Numbered from the stretch's first letter, positions 24,506 through 33,859 are shown. The stretch: DNA of 64,000 bases from Sagittula marina (GCF_014196795.1 NZ_JACIEJ010000002.1:124001-188000), one strand, 5' to 3'. The notes: generated from the letters alone by a model not told the origin. Program-made: numbers and translations.

Positions 24506-26505
24506 TGAGAACGCTCAACGACGACCAAAATAATAATATCGACAGCCGGGCGTCCTGCGCCCGGCTGTCGGATGATCTGGACGTCGCGATTGAAGAACTT
24601 CGACAGGCGCAGCCCGATACCAAACTGGAAGCTCAGCGAGCCGTTTTGACCCTTGTCTGGCAGCTGTTGCAGACAGAGGGCGGGATGGATGTGATTTTCG
24701 AACGGGCTGTCCCCATGGATCTTGCCGGAGTGTTTGCCGGATCGGACTGGGACAAGCCGGAGGCTTTGCTTCCACAGGTTTCGGCCAACACGCTGCTTGC
24801 GGAAGACACGGGTCTTGTTGCCATCGAGGTTGCAAGCCTGTGCCGGTTCCTATCGGTTGCTACGGGCGCGACACGCCACCGCAACTTGCATCAGGACACC
24901 GCACGGCATTTCTTGACGCAGGTCCTTGCCCTCAATCTCAGGGATATCTTTGGCCAGCCGGACGAGGCGACGCGGTCCTTGGGCGAGCGGCAAGAGACCA
25001 AGGAACGGATCCTGCGGTTCATTTCCGAACACATCGGCCTGACGGACGTGCTGGGCGCGCTTGTCACTGAAATCTGGCGACTGCTTGAACAGCGCTCGGT
25101 TCAGGTCGGCGTTGTCAAAGACATGATTGCGCAGATAGCCATCGCCCTGAACGAAAACGGGACCGAGCCGGGCAGCGAGCGGCTTGGCGCGGAACGTCTT
25201 GTGAGCGCCCTGTTCGGCCCGACCGTCGCCTCTCTGGATGATCCGGGTGTTGCCGCTTACCTTGAACGGATCGAACATTTTGACGAGGCCGCCCTGTCCC
25301 GCGAGGCGATGGGCTTCGCGCGGGCGATGCATGACACCGGTCTTGTCTCAGACTACCATGTAACATTCCTGCTATACGCGCTGGATTACCATGATCGCGC
25401 GCTGGTGCCCGAAACGCTGGGCTTGGGAACAACCGGTCTGGATTGTTGGCGCCACTACCGCCGCCTGATCGAGGACCTGATCCGCGCGGGCGTCACACTG
25501 TCGACGCCTCAGGCCATTTACGGACTGACAATGCTGCTGGAACGTGGTGTTCTGCACCATGCGCCGATGGTCCCGGCTCTGGATCGGCAATTGCGGCAAA
25601 AGGTGCGCGGTTCCGCCCGTGACCGCATCAGCCTTGGCTTTGGTGATGTTGTTTCGCCGGAGACGCATGTTCTTGCGGGCGTGCTGCAAATCATCGGCCA
25701 GCCACTTGGCGTTGGCCAAGGCGCCAATCCCACCTGTCAGTCGGCGCGCGCCATTGCCATGTGGTCTCAGGTCGAACCTGACTACCTGCTTCGTATCATT
25801 CATCAAGCCTCGGAATTCGATGCAATTCTGATGCATTTTGAAGGAAACGAGATCAACTCTGCAAACTTGCCCGTCGGTCTGGCCGGATTTGGCCCGATTG
25901 ACGCTGATCCTGTCTCCGTGCTGTTGGTGGCACATCTTGACAAGATCTATGCCCGTATGGGGCAGCTTTGCATCGGGCGTGATGGAGATCCTCATCGTTG
26001 GATCAACCCTGAGTTTCACGGATGGTGGGTGTCACGCGACTGCGCTGTCGCCGTGGATGTGGCGACCGGAAAACTCGCGGATTACGACAGTTTCCTGCGC
26101 CGCTTCTTTGCCACCTATCATCCGCATCACAATGGCGACCTTCCGGTAAGCCACCCCCAACCCGCCGGCATCGCGGTCACAGATCCAAATCAACAATTCA
26201 TTGGCTGGCACGCCATTGCCATTCTGCGTGTAGCAGAAGACCAAGCCGGAAACATGCGTGTGTATTTTTACAACCCGAACAACGACAGTGGGCAGGATTG
26301 GGGCGGCGGCGTCGTGGTGTCGACCAGTGGAAACGGCGAACGCAGCGGCGAAGGCTCCCTAGAGTTCGGGCACTTCCTGTCCCGGGTTTACCTGTTCCAC
26401 GACGACTTGTTCCGCGGCAATGAGACATTGGAAGATGTATCCGAAGCCGAGATTGAATTGGTCCGAAAACAAGCAACGGACAGCTGGGCCGCCGACCGGC
26501 TCTGA
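24505..26505 (+). CDS. Uncharacterised 666-residue protein with a papain-like Cys-His-Asn pattern
   Basis: I recognise no named family over the full length. Residues about 1-390 are mostly helical with no membrane segment. The C-terminal part holds a cysteine at the head of a helix (GANPTCQSARAIAMWSQ, Cys411), a histidine in a strand (FIGWHAIAILRVA, His569) and an asparagine right after a strand (VYFYNPNNDSGQDW, Asn590). This order and setting match papain-like and transglutaminase-like thiol enzymes. That function is inference. The ORF starts inside the stop of the ATP-grasp gene. A ligase plus a thiol hydrolase suggests making and trimming an amide-linked product. No signal peptide is present, so it is likely cytoplasmic. 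Confidence 0.6.
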   Translation: MRTLNDDQNNNIDSRASCARLSDDLDVAIEELRQAQPDTKLEAQRAVLTLVWQLLQTEGGMDVIFERAVPMDLAGVFAGSDWDKPEALLPQVSANTLLAEDTGLVAIEVASLCRFLSVATGATRHRNLHQDTARHFLTQVLALNLRDIFGQPDEATRSLGERQETKERILRFISEHIGLTDVLGALVTEIWRLLEQRSVQVGVVKDMIAQIAIALNENGTEPGSERLGAERLVSALFGPTVASLDDPGVAAYLERIEHFDEAALSREAMGFARAMHDTGLVSDYHVTFLLYALDYHDRALVPETLGLGTTGLDCWRHYRRLIEDLIRAGVTLSTPQAIYGLTMLLERGVLHHAPMVPALDRQLRQKVRGSARDRISLGFGDVVSPETHVLAGVLQIIGQPLGVGQGANPTCQSARAIAMWSQVEPDYLLRIIHQASEFDAILMHFEGNEINSANLPVGLAGFGPIDADPVSVLLVAHLDKIYARMGQLCIGRDGDPHRWINPEFHGWWVSRDCAVAVDVATGKLADYDSFLRRFFATYHPHHNGDLPVSHPQPAGIAVTDPNQQFIGWHAIAILRVAEDQAGNMRVYFYNPNNDSGQDWGGGVVVSTSGNGERSGEGSLEFGHFLSRVYLFHDDLFRGNETLEDVSEAEIELVRKQATDSWAADRL

Positions 26506-26948
26506 GCCGTGACCATTTACCGGCATCATAAGGCGTCACCTTTGAACGAGACGGTGACGCCAGCACTTTCAAGCTTTGTGGTAATTTGCCCTTGGTGCCT
26601 ATGCTGATGCCAGACGAAGTCCTGGTCGCCCGCTCGCCCCGCGCCCCGCGCCCCGCGCCCCGAGGCATGTAACACCCATTGCGGTCGATCATTGCAGTCC
26701 GACCCCGAAAACTCGGCATTCTGAGTACGATATCGGTAATAAAACGTCTCGACTAACCTCGACCTTCCCTCTCCTCGACCGGACGCGCGGCTCTGCTCCA
26801 GCACAAAGCCCTTCGAGCAAAGCACTACGCAACTCATGCATCGCCAGATTAACCTACAGCCTTCTTCGCAGGAGCTTGAAGATACAGAGGTGCCGTCGTC
26901 TTGACCCTCTGCGTGTCCTCCTAGATACCAAGGCACAAAGGAGGCCCC
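26506..26948. other. Intergenic region with an inverted repeat and a short GC tandem repeat
   Basis: No convincing gene is present. A perfect 9-bp inverted repeat, GGCGTCACC (26532-26540) with GGTGACGCC (26553-26561), lies 30 bases after the preceding stop and may act as a terminator, though no T-run follows. Near 26631-26660 the unit CGCCCCG is repeated four times. The rest is presumably the promoter region of tatD, with a ribosome site AAGGAGG just before 26949. Confidence 0.45.
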
Positions 26949-27764
26949 ATGATTACCACGCCCCTCATTACAGACAGCCACTGCCATCTCGACTTCCCGA
27001 ATTTCGACGAGGCCCGCCCGGACTATATCTCGCGCGCAACGCAAGCCGGGGTGCATAGAATGGTGTCCATCTGCACCAAACTGCGCACAGAACCGCAGGT
27101 CCGCGCCATTGCCGAGACCTTCGATCCGGTGTTCTATGCAGCCGGGACCCACCCGATGAGCGCCGCAGAAGAGCCCCTTGCCTCGGTAGAGGAGCTTGTG
27201 AAGCTCTCCGAACACCCCAAATTCGTGGGCATCGGCGAGACCGGGCTGGACTACCATTACACGGCAGACAGTGCCGAGGTGCAGAAGACCTCGCTCAAGA
27301 TCCACATCGAGGCGGCGCAGGAAACCGGCTTGCCGCTCATCATTCACAGCCGCGACGCGGATGATGACATGGCGCAGATCCTGACAGACGGCTACCGCGC
27401 GCGTCCCTATACATGTGTGATGCACTGCTTCTCCTCGACGCCCGGCTTGGCCAGGGCCGCGCTCGACCTGGGGTTCTACCTGTCCATGTCGGGCATCACG
27501 GCGTTCCCCAAGTCACAGGAGCTTCGGGACATTTTCGCCACCGCGCCGCTGGAACGGATATTGGTCGAAACGGACAGCCCCTACCTTGCACCGCCGCCCT
27601 ATCGCGGCAAACAAAACGAGCCGTCTTACGTCGTGCACACCGCACAAAAGGCGGCAGAGGTCTTTGGTCTGTCCTACGAGGATTTCGCCAAGGCGACAGA
27701 GGCCAACTTCGACCGGCTGTTTTCCAAGGCCGCCAGCTGGTCCCCCGCGCAGGTTTCCGTATGA
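26949..27764 (+). CDS. TatD-family metal-dependent hydrolase / DNase
   Basis: This 271-residue TIM-barrel metal enzyme has the family start TDSHCHLDFPNFDE, AAGTHPMSA, VGIGETGLDYHYT, LPLIIHSRDADDD, MHCFSSTPGLA and the closing ILVETDSPYLAPPPYRGKQN. TatD proteins are 3'-5' nucleases or deacylases of broad role. An AAGGAGG ribosome site precedes the ATG. The gene overlaps the downstream metallo-beta-lactamase-fold gene by four bases (ATGA), a pairing common in alphaproteobacteria. In many genomes a methionyl-tRNA synthetase gene lies upstream, but not here. Confidence 0.93.
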   Translation: MITTPLITDSHCHLDFPNFDEARPDYISRATQAGVHRMVSICTKLRTEPQVRAIAETFDPVFYAAGTHPMSAAEEPLASVEELVKLSEHPKFVGIGETGLDYHYTADSAEVQKTSLKIHIEAAQETGLPLIIHSRDADDDMAQILTDGYRARPYTCVMHCFSSTPGLARAALDLGFYLSMSGITAFPKSQELRDIFATAPLERILVETDSPYLAPPPYRGKQNEPSYVVHTAQKAAEVFGLSYEDFAKATEANFDRLFSKAASWSPAQVSV

Positions 27765-28561
27765 CGGATCAGCTGCGGTTTACGATCCTTGGATGCGGCT
27801 CCTCCGGAGGTGTGCCGCGTCTCGGCGGCCATTGGGGAGAGTGCGACCCCTCCAATCCCAAAAACCGCCGTCGCCGCTGTTCGATGCTGGTGGAGCGGAT
27901 TTCTGACGCTGGCACCACCCGCATTTTGATCGACACCACCCCCGACATGCGTGCCCAGTTGCTTGATGCAGGCGTCGGGCACCTTGACGCCGTGGTATGG
28001 ACCCACGCCCATGCGGATCATGTGCACGGCCTTGATGACCTGCGCCAGATCGTCTTCAACACCAAGGAACGCCTGAATGTCTGGGCAGACGGAGAAACGC
28101 AGAACGACCTGATCTCGCGCTTCGCCTATGCCTTTGTTCAGCCCGAAGGCTCGCCCTACCCGCCCATCTTGAACCTGCACACCATTGATGGACCGCTGAC
28201 CATCACAGGCAACGGCGGCGACGTGACCTTGACACCTTTCCGGGTAAACCACGGCGCCATCGACGCTTTGGGCTTTCGCATCGGCGACCTCGCCTACCTG
28301 CCGGATGTGGTGAAGATTCCCGAAGCCGCCTGGGAACACCTGCATGGCCTTGAATGCTGGATCCTCGACGCGCTGCGCCGTACACCGCATCCCACCCACG
28401 CACATCTGGCACTGGCCCTGGAATGGATCGAACGCGCGCAGCCCGATCATGCGGTGCTCACCAATATGCATATCGATCTCGATTATGACGCCGTGGCCGC
28501 CGAGACCCCGGATCACATTACACCGGCCTATGACGGCATGGTCCTGACGTATGACGTATAA
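27761..28561 (+). CDS. Metallo-beta-lactamase-fold hydrolase (PhnP-like)
   Basis: The 266-residue protein belongs to the PhnP-like branch of the metallo-beta-lactamase fold. It starts with FTILGCGSSGGVPRLGG and includes the zinc-binding THAHADHVHGLDDLR. Later metal ligands are in VNHGAIDALGFRIGDLAYLP and VLTNMHIDLDYD. PhnP hydrolyses cyclic phosphates, and the substrate here is unknown because no phosphonate genes are near. The start was chosen at 27761, where ATGA couples it to tatD. It is likely a cytoplasmic phosphodiesterase. Confidence 0.9.
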   Translation: MTDQLRFTILGCGSSGGVPRLGGHWGECDPSNPKNRRRRCSMLVERISDAGTTRILIDTTPDMRAQLLDAGVGHLDAVVWTHAHADHVHGLDDLRQIVFNTKERLNVWADGETQNDLISRFAYAFVQPEGSPYPPILNLHTIDGPLTITGNGGDVTLTPFRVNHGAIDALGFRIGDLAYLPDVVKIPEAAWEHLHGLECWILDALRRTPHPTHAHLALALEWIERAQPDHAVLTNMHIDLDYDAVAAETPDHITPAYDGMVLTYDV

Positions 28562-28598
28562 CGGGCGCCCCTGTGCCCTTCGACCCTAGGCCCTCCTG

Positions 28599-29534
28599 AT
28601 GCAAGCGCTCCTTGATGTCATTCTTCCCGTCTTCCTCCTTATCGGGGCGGGATATCTCGCCGCGTGGAAGGGGGGCTTCGGCGAGAGTGCGGTCGACGGG
28701 CTGATGAAATTCACCCAGAACTTTGCCATTCCGTGCCTGCTGTTTCGGGGCATCTGGCAGCTTGACCTCGGGCCGGATTTCAACCCATGGCTGATTGTCT
28801 CGTTCTACACCGGGTCGGTGACAGGTTTCACCGTAGGTCTGCTTGGCGGACGTTTTCTGTTTCGGCGCGATTGGGAAGACGCCATTGCCATAGGCTTTTG
28901 CTGCCTGTTTGCGAACTCGGTCATGCTGGGCCTGCCATTAACCGAACGCGCCTACGGCGAAGGGGCCCTTCAAGCCAACTATGTCATCATCGCCCTGCAT
29001 TCGCCGATTTGCTACGGCATCGGGATTACGACGATGGAGGTCTATCGCGCCGGGCGGGATAAGCTGCCAGGCGCACAAGTGCCCGCAAGGGTGCTCAAAG
29101 CCATGTTTCGCAACGCACTGGTGATCGGCATCTCGTTGGGCGTGATGGCCAATTTGACCGATGCGAAGCTGCCTGCTGTCATCACCGACGCGCTCGATCT
29201 GATGATCCGCTCCGCCTTGCCGGCGGCTTTGTTCGGCATGGGGGGCGTGCTCTACCGCTACAAGCCGGAGGGCGATTTCCGTGTCATCGCATTTATCTGT
29301 GCGGTGTCCTTGCTGTTGCACCCGGCGATCACCTTTACGCTGGGCACCCTGACGGGACTGTCGACCGAGGCAAAACGCTCCGCCGTACTGACGGCTGCGA
29401 TGGCGCCAGGGATCAACACCTATGTCTTTGCCAACATGTACGGGCGCGCGCGGCGGGTCGCAGCCTCAGGCGTTTTGATCGCTACAAGCTTGTCCTTGCT
29501 GACCGCCTGGGTTTGGCTGTCACTCCTCCCCTAG
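28599..29534 (+). CDS. AEC-family (auxin efflux carrier-like) transporter
   Basis: This 311-residue inner-membrane protein has about ten hydrophobic helices in two halves. It begins ALLDVILPVFLLIGAGYLAA, a typical AEC start. It carries the motif FCCLFANSVMLGLPLTERAYG in the first half and ALPAALFGMGGVLYRYKPEG in the second. Family members move small organic acids or similar compounds. It follows the metallo-hydrolase gene by 37 bases and may be co-transcribed, although the function seems unrelated. Confidence 0.88.
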   Translation: MQALLDVILPVFLLIGAGYLAAWKGGFGESAVDGLMKFTQNFAIPCLLFRGIWQLDLGPDFNPWLIVSFYTGSVTGFTVGLLGGRFLFRRDWEDAIAIGFCCLFANSVMLGLPLTERAYGEGALQANYVIIALHSPICYGIGITTMEVYRAGRDKLPGAQVPARVLKAMFRNALVIGISLGVMANLTDAKLPAVITDALDLMIRSALPAALFGMGGVLYRYKPEGDFRVIAFICAVSLLLHPAITFTLGTLTGLSTEAKRSAVLTAAMAPGINTYVFANMYGRARRVAASGVLIATSLSLLTAWVWLSLLP

Positions 29535-29563
29535 GACTTATGCGGTCAGCCGCGTCGGCCACT

Positions 29564-29593
29564 GGACGATACGCGCCACGGGCCGTATCGTCC
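29564..29593 (+). promoter_or_regulatory. Perfect 10-bp hairpin just before the transporter start codon
   Basis: GGACGATACG (29564-29573) pairs perfectly with CGTATCGTCC (29584-29593). The right arm ends five bases before the ATG at 29599 and occupies the place where a ribosome site would be. No Shine-Dalgarno sequence is seen elsewhere in this leader. It may serve as a terminator of the AEC gene or as a translational control. Confidence 0.5.
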
Positions 29594-29598
29594 GGCGC

Positions 29599-30537
29599 AT
29601 GACCCATGCCGACCGTCCCATGTTGGGCATTTCATTGATGCTGGCCGTTTGCCTGTGCGCCCCTCTTGGTGACGCTTTGGCAAAGCTGTTGGGCGCGCAT
29701 ATCTCGGTTGGTCAGATCACAACCCTGAGGTTCGCCGCCCAGACGCTGATCCTTGTGCCGCTCAGCCTAGTTCTGGGGCGATCATGGAGTATGTCGCTTG
29801 GGACGTTTGTTCTTTTGCTTGCGCGAACGCTCTGCCACATCTCTGGCATCATGCTGATGGTCACCGCGCTGCTCTACCTGCCCATCGCCGATGCCATCGC
29901 CATCGCTTTCGTCATGCCCTTCATGGCGCTGCTTCTTGGTCATGTGTTTCTGAAAGAGCACGTGGGTCCGCAACGCCTGGCTGCCTGTGCCATAGGCTTT
30001 GGCGGCACGCTGATGGTCGTTCAACCCGCATTTGCCGAGGTCGGCGCACCGGCCTTGCTTCCATTGCTCGTCGCCTTTGTCTTCACCTTGTATATGCTGC
30101 TCAGCCGCAAGCTCGGGGTCCGACTAGACCCAATCGCACAACACGCCGTCGCCGGTCCGATCGCCTTGGCCCTGCTGGTTCCCGTCATGGCATTGACGCC
30201 CGTTTCCGTGCAGGAAATGTCGTGGATTTCGCCCACCTTGCATATCTGGCTCTTGATTGTTCTTATGGGGATCGTCGGAACAACGGCGCACCTGATGATG
30301 TCCTGGGCCCTCAAATACGCCCCGACAAGCACGCTTGCGCCGATGCAATATCTCGAAATTCCCGTTGCGACCCTGATTGGCTGGCTGATCTGGCGCGAAG
30401 CTCCCGGCCCGCTCGCCAGTTGCGGCATCGCAGTGACCATTGGCAGCGGCCTTTATATCGTCATGCGGGAACGGGCCAGTGCGGCGCGTTCTCTAATGAC
30501 GAAACCAGTGCATCCAGGTGCTCCGCCGGCAGAATAA
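29599..30537 (+). CDS. DMT-superfamily (EamA-type) transporter
   Basis: This 312-residue membrane protein has ten predicted helices in two EamA repeats. It includes LMLAVCLCAPLGDALAKLLG, IADAIAIAFVMPFMALLLGH with VFLKEHVGPQRL, and LEIPVATLIGWLIWREAPGP in the second repeat. The substrate is unknown. The N-terminus is uncertain: an ATG eight codons inside (MLGISLML) is equally plausible, because no ribosome site favours either. The last 77 bases overlap the convergent thiamine pyrophosphokinase gene. Confidence 0.86.
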   Translation: MTHADRPMLGISLMLAVCLCAPLGDALAKLLGAHISVGQITTLRFAAQTLILVPLSLVLGRSWSMSLGTFVLLLARTLCHISGIMLMVTALLYLPIADAIAIAFVMPFMALLLGHVFLKEHVGPQRLAACAIGFGGTLMVVQPAFAEVGAPALLPLLVAFVFTLYMLLSRKLGVRLDPIAQHAVAGPIALALLVPVMALTPVSVQEMSWISPTLHIWLLIVLMGIVGTTAHLMMSWALKYAPTSTLAPMQYLEIPVATLIGWLIWREAPGPLASCGIAVTIGSGLYIVMRERASAARSLMTKPVHPGAPPAE

Positions 30538-31144
30538 GCAGCATCCCTGTCGCTTCGAATTCAAGGCGCACAGGGCCTGAAACTTCGTTAGAGGTGCCCG
30601 TCACCCCACCGGGGGCAAAGGAGATCCCGTCCAAAGGCCAGCGCAACCCCTCTGACCGCGCTGTAACCCGCCGCATGGGAAAAAGCGAAAACCGCGACCC
30701 GATGGGCAGATCCAGCACGATATTGGGCGGGCAATGACAGACCACATCATATTTCCCCACCAAGACGCAGCGCGTCTCCGGTCGCCGCACCAGTACATTC
30801 ATTGCGGCCAGCTGGTGATCCAACCGGCGTCCGAGGAACCCATAGCCTATGACCAGCGGCGCTTTTATGTGGCGCAAACATTTGTCGAAATCTGTCGACT
30901 CTTGCTCTGCCACCTGGCGCAGAACGCCAGGCGCAAGCTGCGCCTTCACGTCATCTGAAAGCGAATCCATATCGCCAAAGACCGCGTCAGGCATCCGCCC
31001 CGCCGACAACACAGGGTTCGCTCCGCCATCTGCGGCCACGACAACCTTTGCATGCTGCAAAACTTCTCGCAGAACTTTGTCCTGCAAGGCACCGCCGCCC
31101 ACCAAAACGACCTGCGCCGTTGTTTCAACAATTTTAACGTTCAT
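30461..31144 (-). CDS. Thiamine pyrophosphokinase
   Basis: This enzyme converts thiamine to thiamine diphosphate with ATP. The 227 residues show the family pattern: an N-terminal VVLVGGGALQDKVL, VVVAADGGANPVLSAGRMPD, FGDMDSLSDD, EQESTDFDKCL and VIGYGFLGRRLDHQLA. A C-terminal beta-rich domain with the PLDGISFAPGGVTGTSNEVSG stretch (thiamine pocket) follows. Its 3' end runs 77 bases into the convergent EamA gene. It is divergent from the 851-residue acidic protein gene. Confidence 0.9.
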   Translation of the reverse strand: MNVKIVETTAQVVLVGGGALQDKVLREVLQHAKVVVAADGGANPVLSAGRMPDAVFGDMDSLSDDVKAQLAPGVLRQVAEQESTDFDKCLRHIKAPLVIGYGFLGRRLDHQLAAMNVLVRRPETRCVLVGKYDVVCHCPPNIVLDLPIGSRFSLFPMRRVTARSEGLRWPLDGISFAPGGVTGTSNEVSGPVRLEFEATGMLLILPAEHLDALVSSLENAPHWPVPA

Positions 31145-31282
31145 GGCAGATTAATGGCAATTCGAGAAACAGACCACAATCAAGTCACAAAATGATACCC
31201 TTGTGGGCACAGATTCGTTCAGCTTTGGTCCCGATGATCATGGTAAACACACTATTGCATAACGAACGAAAGTGAACAGCAC

Positions 31283-33838
31283 ATGGTGAGTTCGAGCAAG
31301 ATCCTGACCGTCTCCTACGGCACCTTCTCCTGTACGGCGGAAGGGTTTGAAGATCCGCTCGCGGTGGTCAAGGAAACAACACATTTCTTCCGAGGTGTGG
31401 TCGGCAATGACCGTTTCTTTGGCGCAGAGCCTCCGCAGTTCGATTCCGAGATGGCGACGGAAATGATGCGCGCCCAGCTTGCCCAATCATCGGAGCATGG
31501 CGAGGGCAAGCTCACGCTTGGCTCCCCCATCAAGGCGGCCTCGTCCAGCGCACTCAGCGCGGCACTTGCGGCGGGACCGACCCGGCGCGCAGCCGACCCC
31601 GAGCCGCCCACAGATACGCTGCCCGACGATGACACAATTGAGGCAACCGCCGTTCTGACCGAAATCCCGCTCGACACAGCGGAGGCTCCGCTGCCCGAAG
31701 TTCCCACTGCCATCGTCGATGAAGCGCCGAAAACCGTTGTTGAAACGCCCCTTCCGCAGGCGGACGACACGGGGGCGCGGGCTGCATATCAGCCTGATGC
31801 GGCCGAAACATCTGACGACTCCTTTATTGCCGATACGGTGGCTGCCGCCACCGCGGAGGTCACCGCGCCTGCTCCGCGGCCCTCCACTTCTGAAAGCGTG
31901 GCCGCCAAACTCGACCGCATCCGCGCCGTCGTTGCCAGCAATGACGCGCAAGAGGCAAACATCGAAGACGGCTATGACGCTGATGAGACCGACGAAGTCG
32001 ATCCTGCGTTCATCGCAACCGCCGAGATGCCGGTCCGTGCAGAAACGAGTTTGATTATCGCTGACGATGATATCCCCGGCGAAGAAGAGGATGACGACGC
32101 TCTGACCGCGCTGCTTGGCGAATTCGACAACGACCGGGCGCCAGAGACTGACGACACTCCAACGACCGCCCTGACCAGGGAAGCCGAAGCCCCTGAATGG
32201 GACGAGGACCGCGTCCTTGCAGACAGCATCGCGAGCCTGATGGGAGACACTACGGCGGGGCCACACCCCGCCGAGCCGGAAATTTTGCAAACCAATGTCG
32301 AAAGCACCGCCGACGAGATTTTCGAAGCCCCCACCGCGGCGGACGACAACAACTTCGACGCCTGGGATATCGCCGAAGAAACGACGGGCCACGTTGAGGA
32401 TGCTATAGAGGCAGCGGACTTTCCGAACGTGCCAGAGGAAGACAAGACACCTGAGGCGCCCGAGCCCGCGCAAGCTCCGCTCCGAGCGCGGGTGGTCAAG
32501 GTAAAACGAGCTGATTTCCAGCGCGCGGTTGAACAGGGCGCACTGGAAGAGATCGACACTGAGGAGGAGACCGAGGCCGCCGATGCCTCTGCCGACAGGG
32601 CCGGAGCCTCGCCGGTGCCCATGTCCGACGAGAGCACCCTGTCGCCTGAGGAAGAAGACGAACTCGCCCGCGAACTCGCGGCCGTCAAGGCAGAGCTGAG
32701 CGGTGAATTCGACGATTGGGATGAAGACGAGGACGACGAGGATGCCACCCGCAGGCTCCATGCCCGTTTCGACGAAGAGACAACTGACGACGACACTCCA
32801 ATCCGCGCTGAGGGCTGGGATGACGAAGCCTCTTATTACGAGGATGATGACGAAGAGGACGGTCAGTCGGTCGAAACTGGGCCATTTCGCCTCGACAACC
32901 CACTTGTGTCGGCAACCGACACCGGGTCTGAGGAGGATGAGGACGACGACGCGCGTATGCGCTGGCCCGCCGACCTCGATGCCATCGATGCCCGAATGGC
33001 CGGCTCCCTGGGCACACCCGACCGCGCAGCGGACAAGACGGAGGACGGTCTTGAGGAGATGATCCGCGACTCCGCTCGCAAGACTGTTAAGATGGCCAGC
33101 CCTGCTCGCGTGATGCTGACGGAACGCGAGGTGAAGGACGACGATACCTCGCGCCTGATGGAGCAGACCGATACGGAAATGGAAGAGCCCGAAGGCAACC
33201 GTCGCCGTACCGCAATCGCTCATCTGCGCGCCGCCGTTGCCGCGACCAAGGCGGACCGGCTGCTCGGCCGACGCGCTGATGCGGCGGAGGTTCAGGAGCC
33301 TTACCGCGAGGACCTCGCCAATGTGGTGCGCCCGCGTCGTCCGCAATCCGCGCCTGCGGCAAGGACGGAACGCCCGGTCGAGCAGGCATCGCGCCCTGCC
33401 CCGCTGAAGCTCGTAGCGGAACAGCGCGTCGAAGACGAAACCGCGCGAAAGGCATCTGTGTCCTCAGACCTGCCACGCACAGTTCCGGTGCGTCCGCGCC
33501 GGGTGCAGCGTGTGGCAGACGTGGACTCCCACGAAACCGGGTCCACCAGCGACAGCGACGGCTTCGTCGCTTATGCGGAACAAGTCGGTGCCACCGAACT
33601 GCCTGAATTGCTCGAAGCGGCGGCAGCCTACATGGCGTATGTAGAGGGCCGCGATCAGTTCTCGCGTCCGCAACTGATGTCGACGGTGCGCCTTGCCGAA
33701 GCCCAGGAATCCTCTCGCGAGGATCGCCTGCGCAGCTTTGGTCAACTTCTTCGCGAAGGTAAGATCAAGAAGACCGCAGGAGGTCGCTTTACCGCCTCTG
33801 ACCGGATCAGCTTCAAACCGGACCGCGCTGCCGGGTAA
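31283..33838 (+). CDS. Large acidic low-complexity protein of unknown function
   Basis: The 851-residue protein has a short conserved-looking N-terminal domain with ILTVSYGTFSCTAEGFEDP and VKETTHFFRGVVGNDRFFG (residues about 6-50). Then come about 650 residues very rich in Asp, Glu, Ala and Thr, including runs such as DDWDEDEDDEDA. A basic patch follows and then a folded C-terminal end (VGATELPELLEAAAAYMAYV, EDRLRSFGQLLREGKIKKTA). No membrane segment or signal peptide appears. The layout, two small domains joined by a long disordered acidic linker, suggests a scaffold. I recall similar unnamed proteins in roseobacters. Strong hairpin termination follows. Confidence 0.75.
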   Translation: MVSSSKILTVSYGTFSCTAEGFEDPLAVVKETTHFFRGVVGNDRFFGAEPPQFDSEMATEMMRAQLAQSSEHGEGKLTLGSPIKAASSSALSAALAAGPTRRAADPEPPTDTLPDDDTIEATAVLTEIPLDTAEAPLPEVPTAIVDEAPKTVVETPLPQADDTGARAAYQPDAAETSDDSFIADTVAAATAEVTAPAPRPSTSESVAAKLDRIRAVVASNDAQEANIEDGYDADETDEVDPAFIATAEMPVRAETSLIIADDDIPGEEEDDDALTALLGEFDNDRAPETDDTPTTALTREAEAPEWDEDRVLADSIASLMGDTTAGPHPAEPEILQTNVESTADEIFEAPTAADDNNFDAWDIAEETTGHVEDAIEAADFPNVPEEDKTPEAPEPAQAPLRARVVKVKRADFQRAVEQGALEEIDTEEETEAADASADRAGASPVPMSDESTLSPEEEDELARELAAVKAELSGEFDDWDEDEDDEDATRRLHARFDEETTDDDTPIRAEGWDDEASYYEDDDEEDGQSVETGPFRLDNPLVSATDTGSEEDEDDDARMRWPADLDAIDARMAGSLGTPDRAADKTEDGLEEMIRDSARKTVKMASPARVMLTEREVKDDDTSRLMEQTDTEMEEPEGNRRRTAIAHLRAAVAATKADRLLGRRADAAEVQEPYREDLANVVRPRRPQSAPAARTERPVEQASRPAPLKLVAEQRVEDETARKASVSSDLPRTVPVRPRRVQRVADVDSHETGSTSDSDGFVAYAEQVGATELPELLEAAAAYMAYVEGRDQFSRPQLMSTVRLAEAQESSREDRLRSFGQLLREGKIKKTAGGRFTASDRISFKPDRAAG

Positions 33839-33859
33839 ACAGCTGCCTAGAAGACATCC

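Noticed and set aside
31487-33346. 619-codon minus-strand open frame
   Set aside because: It is the antisense shadow of the acidic 851-residue protein gene. Its translation has no family character and its codon use mirrors the plus-strand gene.
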